64,000 bases of DNA from Anaerosomatales bacterium. Lineage in GTDB: Bacteria > Actinomycetota > Coriobacteriia > Anaerosomatales > Anaerosomataceae. The position numbers and the translations under genes are program-made. The notes beneath the pieces were generated by a model. It was not told where the DNA came from. It did not search any database and saw nothing but the letters and a program-made list of their open reading frames with translations. Positions 38,723 to 45,826 of this stretch are shown piece after piece. The stretch lies in assembly GCA_030019445.1 (NCBI GenBank), contig JASEEU010000002.1, positions 248,995-312,994 on the forward strand. Reading direction: 5' to 3'. Each line of letters opens with the position of its first letter. The stretch's first letter is position 1.

Positions 38723-39760
38723 ATGTCGCACGCGGAGCCCATCCGCCTGACACAGCTCTCCACCAAGTCCGGTTGAGCCGCCAAGTGGGGTCCGGGTGAC
38801 CTTGCCTCCGTGCTCGAGACGATGTCGCCGGGTGAGTCGGACGCGCTCATGGCGGGCTTCGAGACCGCTGATGACGCCGCCGTCTACCGCCTGGGCGATC
38901 GTGCCGTGCTGCTCACGGTCGACTTCTTCACCCCCATGGTGGACGACCCCTACGACTTCGGGCGCATCACCGCGGCCAACGCGCTCTCCGACATCTACGC
39001 GATGGGCGGCGTCCCGCTCGTCGCGATGAACCTGCTCGCGATGCCATGCAAGCTTCCGGCCGACGTGACCGCCGCCGTGCTGCGCGGTGGCGCGGACAAG
39101 GTCCGCGAGGCAGGCGCCGTGATCGTCGGCGGCCACACGATCGACGACGCCGAACCGAAGTACGGGCTGTCCGTCATGGGGACGTGCGACCCGGAGCGGG
39201 TGGTCCGCAACGTCGGCGCTCTCGCCGGCGACGTCCTCGTGCTCACCAAGCGCATCGGCGTCGGCATCCTCAACACCGCCCTCAAGCAAGGGCTCGAGTC
39301 CGAGAAGAGCCTGCATCGCGTGATCGAGAGCATGGCGCACCTGAACCGCGCTGCCGCCGAGGCGATGACCGAGGTCGGCGTGCACGCGGCGACCGACGTC
39401 ACCGGGTTCGGGCTCCTCGGCCACGTGCGTGAGATCGCGGTGGCCAGCGGCCTTTCCTGCGAGATCGACCTCACCAGCGTGCCGGTGTGGCCCGGTGCCC
39501 TCGACTACTCCCGCGATCGTGTCCGACCGGGTCGCACCGAGGACGTCATCGCCTTCCTCGACCCCTTCACCGACTGGGGGCCGGCCGACGCGGCGTGGCG
39601 GGGCGTGCTCGCCGACCCGCAGACGAGCGGCGGCCTCCTGATGGCCGTCGAGCCGCAGCGGCTCGATGACCTGCTCGGCGCCCTGGAACAGCGCGGCGAG
39701 GCCGCGAGCGTCGTCGGCCGGTTGGCCGAGGGCGAGCCCGGCGCGATGCGCGTGAGGTGA
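38723..39760 (+). CDS. selD: Selenide, water dikinase SelD, itself a selenoprotein (in-frame UGA)
   Basis: Makes selenophosphate, the selenium donor for Sec-tRNA. The gene starts at ATG 38723 behind GGAGGAG. Codon 18 (38774-38776) is TGA, read here as selenocysteine: QLSTKSG-U-AAKWGPGDL. This aligns with the catalytic Cys/Sec of SelD, which precedes the conserved Lys. The frame then stays open to 39760 (345 residues with Sec) and contains the AIRS-type ATP-binding motifs (ALSDIYAMGG, VTGFGLLGH, QTSGGLL). A stop-terminated gene call would wrongly begin at 38810 and lose the active site. Confidence 0.93.
38785..38805 (+). promoter_or_regulatory. Bacterial SECIS-like hairpin in selD
   Basis: GTGGGGTC (38785-38792) pairs with GACCTTGC (38798-38805) as an 8-bp stem with three G-U pairs. 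The CGGGT loop starts 17 nt after the UGA, within the range for bacterial SECIS elements bound by SelB. The stem and distance are read from sequence; binding is inferred. Confidence 0.65.
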
Positions 39761-39799
39761 CCGCACCGATCCGTCCCATCCGTGAAGGAAGGAGCGCAC

Positions 39800-40135
39800 A
39801 TGAAGGTCGTGTTCGTGAACTCGGACCGTATCGGCAAAGGTGGCGAGGAACTCGGCGCCAAGCTCATGGCGAGCTTCCTCTACTCGCTCGCACGCGCGGA
39901 GCTGCGGCCCGACGCCGTGCTCTTCATGAACGCGGGCGTCCGCCTGACGTGCGCGGGGTCGCCTGCCCTCGACGACATCGCCCTGCTCGCCGCCGACGGG
40001 GTGACGATCGCGTCCTGCGGCACCTGCCTCGATTACTACGGACTGACCGATGCGCTCGCGGTCGGAGCGGTCGGGAACATGAACGACACGGTGGCGACCT
40101 TCATGGCGGCCGACGACGTGGTGAGCATCGGCTGA
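39800..40135 (+). CDS. yedF: YedF-like selenium metabolism protein (DsrE domain only)
   Basis: A 111-residue protein of the DsrE/DsrF fold. It matches the C-terminal half of YedF, which is found in Sec-encoding bacteria and linked to selenium transfer. The conserved CGTCLDYYGL carries two cysteines, and MKVVFVNSDRIGKG and AVGNMNDTVATF are family-like. The N-terminal TusA half of full-length YedF is absent. ATG 39800 has AAGGAAGGAG upstream, and it is placed between selD and selA. Confidence 0.85.
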   Translation: MKVVFVNSDRIGKGGEELGAKLMASFLYSLARAELRPDAVLFMNAGVRLTCAGSPALDDIALLAADGVTIASCGTCLDYYGLTDALAVGAVGNMNDTVATFMAADDVVSIG

Positions 40136-40168
40136 CGAACCGCCGAGCTACGTGCCCACGCCATGGGC

Positions 40169-40174
40169 TAGAAT
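40169..40174 (+). promoter_or_regulatory. Possible leaderless promoter for selA
   Basis: TAGAAT ends 6 nt before the selA ATG, and no ribosome-binding site is visible. In actinobacteria this arrangement is typical of leaderless transcripts beginning at the A of the ATG. No -35 is evident. Confidence 0.45.
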
Positions 40175-40180
40175 AGCCGC

Positions 40181-41584
40181 ATGGACACGAACGCCCTGCT
40201 GCGGGCCCTGCCCAAAGTCGATCGTCTGCTGGAGCGCGAGGATGTCGCGGCGCTCGCGGCCGTTCATCCGCGCCCGCTCGTCGTCGAGGCTGTCCGCGAA
40301 GCCATCGATGCGACCCGCGCCGACGTGCTCGCGGGCCGGCTCACCACGGTGAGCGAGGACGATGTCGCCGCCCGGGCGGCCGTCGCCGTCGAGCGCTCCT
40401 CGCGGCGCTCGCTGCGCCGCGTCATCAACGCCAGCGGCATCGTGGTGCACACCAACCTCGGCCGCTCGCCCCTCGCGAGCAGCGCGATCGACGCGGTCGT
40501 CGATGTGGCCGCGGGCTATTCGACCCTCGAGTACGATGTCGAGAGCGGCGAGCGGGGTTCCCGGCACGTGCACGTGGAATCGCTGCTCACCCGGCTCACG
40601 GGCGCCGAGGCGGCGATGGCCGTCAACAACAACGCATCGGCGGTGCTCCTCGGCCTTGCCGGGCTCGCCCGCGGCAAGGAAGCCATCGTCTCCCGCGGAC
40701 AGCTCGTGGAGATCGGCGGCAGCTTCCGGATCCCGGACATCATGCGCGAGTCGGGCGCCACGATGGTGGAGGTCGGCACCACCAACAAGACGCACCTTCG
40801 GGACTACGAGGCCGCGCTGACGCCCCGGACCGGTCTGCTGCTCAAGGTCCATTCCTCGAATTTCCGAGTGGTAGGTTTCACCGAGGGGGTCTCGCTCGCC
40901 GAGCTCGTGGAGCTCGGCGCGCAGCACGGCGTGCCGGTCTTCGAGGACCAGGGCTCGGGCGTGCTCATCGACCTCGCGCGCTTCGGCATGCCGGGCGAGC
41001 CGACGATGGCGCAGGCGGTCGCCGCCGGCGCCGACCTTGTGAGCGCATCGGGCGACAAGCTGCTCGGCGGCCCGCAGGCGGGCATCCTCGTGGGCAAGTG
41101 GCACGTCATCGAGAAGCTCAAGAAGCACCCCCTCGCCCGCGCCGTGCGCCTCGACAAGATGACCCTCGCCGCGCTCGAGATGACGCTCAGGCTCTACCTC
41201 GACGAGGAGCGCCTGTTCGCCGAGGTCCCCACGCTGCGCATGCTCACGATGTCCGCCGAGGAGTCCGCGGCGCGGGCCGAGAAGCTCGCGGCGGCGCTGC
41301 GCGACGCGTGCGGCGACGCGTGTGACGTGCGGACGTCGCCCGACGTCTCGCGCGCCGGCGGCGGTGCGCTGCCGATGGCCGACATTCCGACCACCGTCGT
41401 CTCGGTCGCCCCGCGGACGGTTGCGGTCAACGAGCTCGAGCGGCGCCTGCGTCTCGGCACGCCGACCATCGTCGCCCGCATCAGAGACGACCGCCTGCAG
41501 CTCGACCCCCGGACGCTCGCTCCGGGTGACGAGCCCGCCATCGTCGCCGCGATCGCGCGCGCGCTCGGAGAGGCGTCGGCGTGA
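40181..41584 (+). CDS. selA: L-seryl-tRNA(Sec) selenium transferase SelA
   Basis: PLP enzyme that converts Ser-tRNA(Sec) to Sec-tRNA(Sec) with selenophosphate. The 467-residue protein has NASGIVVHTNLGRSPL, VNNNASAVLLGLAGLA, the PLP lysine at about K293 in ASGDKLLGGPQAG, and the SelA-specific N-terminal region. It lies between yedF and selB; its last codons overlap the selB GTG by 4 nt. Lack of a ribosome site and a TAGAAT hexamer just upstream suggest leaderless initiation as well as read-through from selD. Confidence 0.97.
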   Translation: MDTNALLRALPKVDRLLEREDVAALAAVHPRPLVVEAVREAIDATRADVLAGRLTTVSEDDVAARAAVAVERSSRRSLRRVINASGIVVHTNLGRSPLASSAIDAVVDVAAGYSTLEYDVESGERGSRHVHVESLLTRLTGAEAAMAVNNNASAVLLGLAGLARGKEAIVSRGQLVEIGGSFRIPDIMRESGATMVEVGTTNKTHLRDYEAALTPRTGLLLKVHSSNFRVVGFTEGVSLAELVELGAQHGVPVFEDQGSGVLIDLARFGMPGEPTMAQAVAAGADLVSASGDKLLGGPQAGILVGKWHVIEKLKKHPLARAVRLDKMTLAALEMTLRLYLDEERLFAEVPTLRMLTMSAEESAARAEKLAAALRDACGDACDVRTSPDVSRAGGGALPMADIPTTVVSVAPRTVAVNELERRLRLGTPTIVARIRDDRLQLDPRTLAPGDEPAIVAAIARALGEASA

Positions 41585-43485
41585 GCTCCTCGCTCGTGCT
41601 CGGGACCGCCGGTCATATCGACCACGGCAAGTCGTCGCTTATCAAAGCGCTCACCGGCACCGATCCCGACCGGCTGCCGGAGGAGAAGTCGCGCGGCGTG
41701 ACCATCGAGCTCGGCTTCGCGCAGCTCGAGCTGCCGAGCGGCCGGACGATGGGCGTGGTGGACGTGCCCGGCCACGAGCGGTTCGTCCGGCAGATGGTGG
41801 CCGGCGCCACCGGCATCGACGTCGTGCTCCTCGTCGTGGCCGCCGACGACGGCATCATGCCCCAGACGCGCGAGCACCTCGCGATCATCGACCTTCTCGG
41901 CATCCCTAAAGGCGTCGTCGCGATCACCAAGTCCGACCTCGTCGATGACGAGTGGATCGAGCTCGTGCGCGATGAAGTGACGGCGCTCACCCGGGGGACG
42001 TCGATCGAGGGCGCGCCCGTCGTGCCCGTATCGGCACGCACCGGAGCGGGTCTGGACGACCTGCTCACCGCACTCGACGAGATGGCGACCGAGGCGGTCT
42101 CGCGGCAGGCGACGTTGCCGATGCGCCTCCCGGTGGACCGCGTCTTCACCATCGCGGGCGCGGGCACGGTGGTGACCGGCACGCTCTGGTCCGGGACGGT
42201 GAAGCGTGACGATGCCGTCGAGCTCTACCCCAGTGGCCGAGAAGGACGCGTCCGCTCCGTGCAGGTGCACTCGCGTCCGGTCGACAAGGCGGTCGCCGGC
42301 AGCCGCGTGGCGCTCAACCTCGCCGGGCTGGAGACGCAGGAGATCGCGCGCGGCGATATCGTCGCCGCGCCGGGGACGCTCTCGGTGACCGACCGCTTCG
42401 ACGCGCGCTTCACCTACCTGCCGGGCAACGAGGAGCCCTTCGCGACCGGCACGCGCGTGCACATCCACCACGGGACGCGCGAGGTGCTCGGTCGTGTGCT
42501 GCTGATGGGCGCCGAGGAGCTCGCGCCGGGCGAGAGCGCGCTCGCGCAGGTGCGACTGGAGGAGCCGCTGGCGCCGCGGTACGAGGACCGCTTCATCGCA
42601 CGCTCGTACTCCCCGATGTTCACCATCGGCGGCGGGACCGTGCTCGACGTGCTGCCGCCCCGGCGCACCACGCTCAAGCCTCACGAGCGGTCGCTGCTGG
42701 AGGCGCTCGTGGCGCACGACCTCTCGGCCGCCTCGACCGGTCTGCTCGCCGCGCGTGCCGTGCCGATGACGTCTGCCGAGGTTGCGGCCGCCATCGGGGT
42801 GCCGCGCGCGCAGGTGGCCGATGAGCTCAACCGGGCATCGCTCGAGCGCCTGAAGGTCGGCCCGGACACATGCTTCGTCACCCCGGAGGCGCAGGCCGGC
42901 CTGCTCGCAACCATCGAACGGGAGCTGCGCGCGTACCATGACACGAATCCGACGGCCACGGGGATCGCGGCGCTCGCGCTGCGCGACCGCGTCGACCGCC
43001 GCCTCGGGCCCAAGGTCTTCGACGCGCTGCTGGCGCTATCCGCCGAGCGCGGCGACATCGTCCTCGCCGGGGGTGAGGTGCGGCACCCACAGGCAGCCTC
43101 CACGGCGCTTGCCGCGGAGGAGCAGGCGGTCGCGGCGCTCGGCCCGCTCCTGGAGCGCCAGGGGCTCGCTCCGTCGTCGCTCGCTGAGCTTGCGGCCGAG
43201 GTCGGCGTCGAGGTGGGCGTGGCGCGCAAGGCGCTCAACCGGCTCGTGTCGGAGGGCGCCGTGGTGCGCATCGCGGGTGACCTGCACTTCTCGGCGGGCG
43301 CGCTCGACGCCGCCCGCGAGACGATCGTCGGCTACCTGCGCGAGCACGGGGAGATGCTCGCCAAGGACGCCCGAGACCTTCTCGGCAGTTCGCGCAAGTA
43401 CGTCGTCCCGATCCTCGAGCACTTCGACGCGCAGGGCATCACCCGGCGCGACGGCGACGTCCGCACGCTCGGCAAGCGGGCCTGA
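41581..43485 (+). CDS. selB: Selenocysteine-specific elongation factor SelB
   Basis: EF-Tu-like GTPase that carries Sec-tRNA to UGA codons marked by SECIS hairpins. The 634-residue protein has G1 TAGHIDHGKSSL, the switch RGVTIELGFAQL, G3 DVPGHERFVR and G4 TKSD, followed by EF-Tu domains II and III. Four C-terminal winged-helix domains (about 380-634), which bind SECIS RNA, complete it. It is coupled to selA by the GTGA overlap. With tRNA-Sec at 44927 the Sec-incorporation set is complete. Confidence 0.97.
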   Translation: MSSSLVLGTAGHIDHGKSSLIKALTGTDPDRLPEEKSRGVTIELGFAQLELPSGRTMGVVDVPGHERFVRQMVAGATGIDVVLLVVAADDGIMPQTREHLAIIDLLGIPKGVVAITKSDLVDDEWIELVRDEVTALTRGTSIEGAPVVPVSARTGAGLDDLLTALDEMATEAVSRQATLPMRLPVDRVFTIAGAGTVVTGTLWSGTVKRDDAVELYPSGREGRVRSVQVHSRPVDKAVAGSRVALNLAGLETQEIARGDIVAAPGTLSVTDRFDARFTYLPGNEEPFATGTRVHIHHGTREVLGRVLLMGAEELAPGESALAQVRLEEPLAPRYEDRFIARSYSPMFTIGGGTVLDVLPPRRTTLKPHERSLLEALVAHDLSAASTGLLAARAVPMTSAEVAAAIGVPRAQVADELNRASLERLKVGPDTCFVTPEAQAGLLATIERELRAYHDTNPTATGIAALALRDRVDRRLGPKVFDALLALSAERGDIVLAGGEVRHPQAASTALAAEEQAVAALGPLLERQGLAPSSLAELAAEVGVEVGVARKALNRLVSEGAVVRIAGDLHFSAGALDAARETIVGYLREHGEMLAKDARDLLGSSRKYVVPILEHFDAQGITRRDGDVRTLGKRA

Positions 43486-43517
43486 GCCACTCGAGGCGAA
43501 GGGCCGCACCCGGGGAC

Positions 43518-44786
43518 TCAGTCGTCGTCATCATCGTCCGGGTCGTTGGAGGAGTGGCATTCCAGGCACGAGTAGGTCGAGTAGCCGCGAGGATGGCACG
43601 TCGCACACGAGAAGCTGCGGTACGTGTGCTCACCGCCCGGCACGCGCGGGTGCGAGAACGTCGCGCTGCTCCATGCCCGGCTCGGCGAGTGGCAGCTCGC
43701 GCACGAGCTCCCGTAGTGGTTCGCGGGGGGCCGGTGGCAGCTCGCGCATGCCGTAGATGTGGGGTGCGTGAACGCCCAGCTGACGCCGGTCTTGTGGCAG
43801 CTCGCACAGCTCGTGGAGTAGTGTCCGGCCGGCTTCGTGTGGCACTCGAGACATGCCGACGCGCTGCCGGGGTGCGTGAACACGGCGTCGCTCCACGCCT
43901 CGTCCGGTGAATGGCAGCTCGCGCACGAGCTTCCGTAGTGGTCGGCGGGGGGCGCGTGGCAGCTCGCGCAATCGGCAGACGTGGGGTGTGTGAACGCCCA
44001 GCTGACACCCGTCTCATGACAGGTCGTGCACGGCTGCGGATAGTGGTCGTCGGGCGGCTCGTGGCACGCGGCGCACGCTGCGGATGCCGGCGGGTGCTCG
44101 AATCTCCAATCCGCGGCGGCGTGGCACGTCAGGCACGTCGCGGTGGTCTCCGGGTGCTCTTCAGGCCGGGGATGGCAGGCCGCACACCCGGTCGCGGCGA
44201 GGTCGTGGCAGTCGGAGCACACCACCTCCACATGGCCCTCGATGTTCGCCGCCCCGGCTCCGAGCACGGCAGTCCTGGAGGACTCGTAGGCCGCGAACGC
44301 CTCGGGGTCGAGCACGCCGGCAGCGTCGAGCGCCTCGGCCGTGACCGTGTGGCCGATGCCGGAATGGCACGATACGCACTGTCTCCCGGCGCGGTGAGCC
44401 TCGTGGTCGAAACCGGGGATACGGGGATCCACCTCGTCATCGTGACAGGCGACGCACCGCCGGTCCGGCACCTCCGCACCCACCGGGAAGCGCGGATCGG
44501 TCGTGAGGTGCAGGTACACTTCTTTCAGGGCGACGAACTTGTGCGACACCTGGGCGACCACGCCCGGATCGACGTGGCAGTCCACGCAGTCGACCGTCGC
44601 GTGCGCACCCGCCGTCCACGCCTCGTAGTAGGGGGTCATCTCGTGGCAGGTGTTGCAGAAGGCCGGTCGGCTCGTCAGCTCTACGGCGACCGCGCTGCCC
44701 GTGACGAGGAGGACGACGCCCACCGCCAGCAGCAGCCGGGTCTGCGGCTTCATGTCACGCAACCAGGCGATCGGGTGACGCATCAT
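43518..44786 (-). CDS. 17-heme membrane-anchored c-type cytochrome (NapC/NrfH-type N-terminus)
   Basis: Quinol-linked electron carrier likely anchored in the membrane. The 422-residue product has one N-terminal helix (about 12-36, TRLLLAVGVVLLVTGSAVAV) and a first heme motif FCNTCHEM as in NapC/NrfH. I count 17 CxxCH motifs. The C-terminal half contains two near-identical blocks, each with the order WAFTHP, CASCH, PPxxHYGSS and CASCHSP. The protein ends in a run of Asp (DPDDDDDD). ATG 44786 is preferred to a start 63 nt upstream. No nitrite reductase or other terminal enzyme is adjacent. Confidence 0.9.
   Translation of the reverse strand: MMRHPIAWLRDMKPQTRLLLAVGVVLLVTGSAVAVELTSRPAFCNTCHEMTPYYEAWTAGAHATVDCVDCHVDPGVVAQVSHKFVALKEVYLHLTTDPRFPVGAEVPDRRCVACHDDEVDPRIPGFDHEAHRAGRQCVSCHSGIGHTVTAEALDAAGVLDPEAFAAYESSRTAVLGAGAANIEGHVEVVCSDCHDLAATGCAACHPRPEEHPETTATCLTCHAAADWRFEHPPASAACAACHEPPDDHYPQPCTTCHETGVSWAFTHPTSADCASCHAPPADHYGSSCASCHSPDEAWSDAVFTHPGSASACLECHTKPAGHYSTSCASCHKTGVSWAFTHPTSTACASCHRPPANHYGSSCASCHSPSRAWSSATFSHPRVPGGEHTYRSFSCATCHPRGYSTYSCLECHSSNDPDDDDDD
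43650..43790 (-). repeat. Tandem heme-module repeat, copy 2
   Basis: Encodes TGVSWAFTHPTSTACASCH and the following RPPANHYGSSCASCHSP segment of the 17-heme cytochrome. It is nearly the same as copy 1, 222 nt away, at protein and DNA level. Confidence 0.8.
43872..44012 (-). repeat. Tandem heme-module repeat, copy 1
   Basis: Encodes TGVSWAFTHPTSADCASCH and the APPADHYGSSCASCHSP segment. High identity with copy 2 indicates recent internal duplication of a two-heme module. Confidence 0.8.
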
Positions 44787-44926
44787 CTCTATCCGTTCTG
44801 GACGGCAACGGGTGCCGGTGGGGCGACGGGTGCAGGTGAGGCGGGGCAAGCAAATCGAGTACCAGGCGGGCGTCGTCAGCGACGCCCGTTTGACACCCGC
44901 TCGGTCGCTCCGGACAATACCCCCTT

Positions 44927-45023
44927 GGAGGCGGATGGGGCCTGGTGGCTCCCGCGGTCTTCAAAACCGTAGTGGGGCGTGAAGAGCGTCCCGGGTGTGT
45001 TCGATTCGCACGCGCCTCCGCCA
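44927..45023 (+). tRNA. selC: tRNA-Sec (anticodon TCA)
   Basis: 97-nt selenocysteine tRNA with encoded CCA. The acceptor GGAGGCG pairs with CGCCTCC; the eighth pair typical of bacterial tRNA-Sec would be G-G. The extended 6-bp D stem GGGGCC/GGCTCC closes a 4-nt TGGT loop, the anticodon loop is CTTCAAA, there is a long variable arm, and the T arm is GTGTG TTCGATT CGCAC. These features distinguish tRNA-Sec from tRNA-Ser. Confidence 0.95.
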
Positions 45024-45036
45024 GATGCTCTGACCT

Positions 45037-45064
45037 GCGGCGACCTGCTTCGGCGGGTCGCCGC
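45037..45064 (+). terminator. UUCG-capped hairpin after tRNA-Sec
   Basis: GCGGCGACCTGC and GCGGGTCGCCGC form a 12-bp stem (one G-U) closed by a TTCG tetraloop, 13 nt after the CCA. There is no T run, so intrinsic termination is not certain, but the strength and position favour a terminator or a 3' processing barrier. It also lies at the 3' end of the opposing lipoprotein gene. Confidence 0.6.
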
Positions 45065-45080
45065 TGGCGTCGCCGGGCGG

Positions 45081-45821
45081 TCATCGGAGCGTGCCGAGAA
45101 GCTCGAAAAGCCGGGCGTCGAGCGCCTCGTACGCGGCGTCGTTGAGGTGCGAGTCGTCGGGGCTGGCGGCGAAGTCCGCTCGCAGGCTCCCGTCGGGCGC
45201 GGCGAGGACGCCGTTGAGGTCGAACACCAGAACGTCATCGCGTCCGTTGGCGAGGCGTTCGAGTTCCCGCGCGTAGCGGCGGTGCGTCTCGACGAGCGCC
45301 GGGCTCGTCTCGGCGGACACCCTGGGCAGCGCGGTCCCGAGGATCACCGTCAGCCCACGCCCGTCGGCGGCGTCGAGCACCGCCTCCGCGTACCCGACGA
45401 GCTCGCGCACGTTCGCGTCGATGTCGGACGCCGACGCCGGCCAGAAGTCGACGAAGCACGGCTTGAAGAAGACGACGCTGCCTCTCGGCGCGCCGGCCAC
45501 GTGCTCGGCGGCGCTCCAGCCGAGGTCGGGCGGCGACGCGACCTCGCGGTACAGAAGCGTCACGCCGTCTCGCTCGTGCTCGCCGTCGCCGGCGCCCCAG
45601 TGCTCGAACCAGCCCGCCATCACGGAGCGTCCGAGCATGACCGCCGTGCGCCGCGGGGCATCGTCCTCATCGGGCTCGCTCTCGCGGCCGGGCTCGACGG
45701 CGACGTCCGGCCCGGTGATGCCGGCGTCCCGTGGCGCCTCGGATGCGCACCCGCCGGTCAGCCCGACCGCCGCGCATGCGAGCAGCACGCCGAGGATGCC
45801 GACGGCCACGGTCCTGCGCAT
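45081..45821 (-). CDS. SGNH-hydrolase-like lipoprotein
   Basis: A 246-residue lipoprotein with a signal peptide and lipobox LTGGC (Cys about 25), an acidic linker, and an SGNH/GDSL-like domain (about 45-246). The N-terminal block reads MLGRSVMAGW, so the usual GDS is GRS, and the C-terminal block DSHLNDAAYEAL supplies the Asp-x-His pair. An esterase or acyl-hydrolase on the envelope is a reasonable guess, but the Gly-Arg-Ser change needs care. GGAGAGGAG precedes ATG 45821. It lies just downstream of the photolyase gene on the same strand. Confidence 0.77.
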   Translation of the reverse strand: MRRTVAVGILGVLLACAAVGLTGGCASEAPRDAGITGPDVAVEPGRESEPDEDDAPRRTAVMLGRSVMAGWFEHWGAGDGEHERDGVTLLYREVASPPDLGWSAAEHVAGAPRGSVVFFKPCFVDFWPASASDIDANVRELVGYAEAVLDAADGRGLTVILGTALPRVSAETSPALVETHRRYARELERLANGRDDVLVFDLNGVLAAPDGSLRADFAASPDDSHLNDAAYEALDARLFELLGTLR

Positions 45822-45826
45822 CGTGG

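Noticed and set aside
43650-44012. CRISPR-like repeats
   Set aside because: The repeats are in frame, encode heme modules and differ by substitutions at codon positions; there are no spacers or cas genes.
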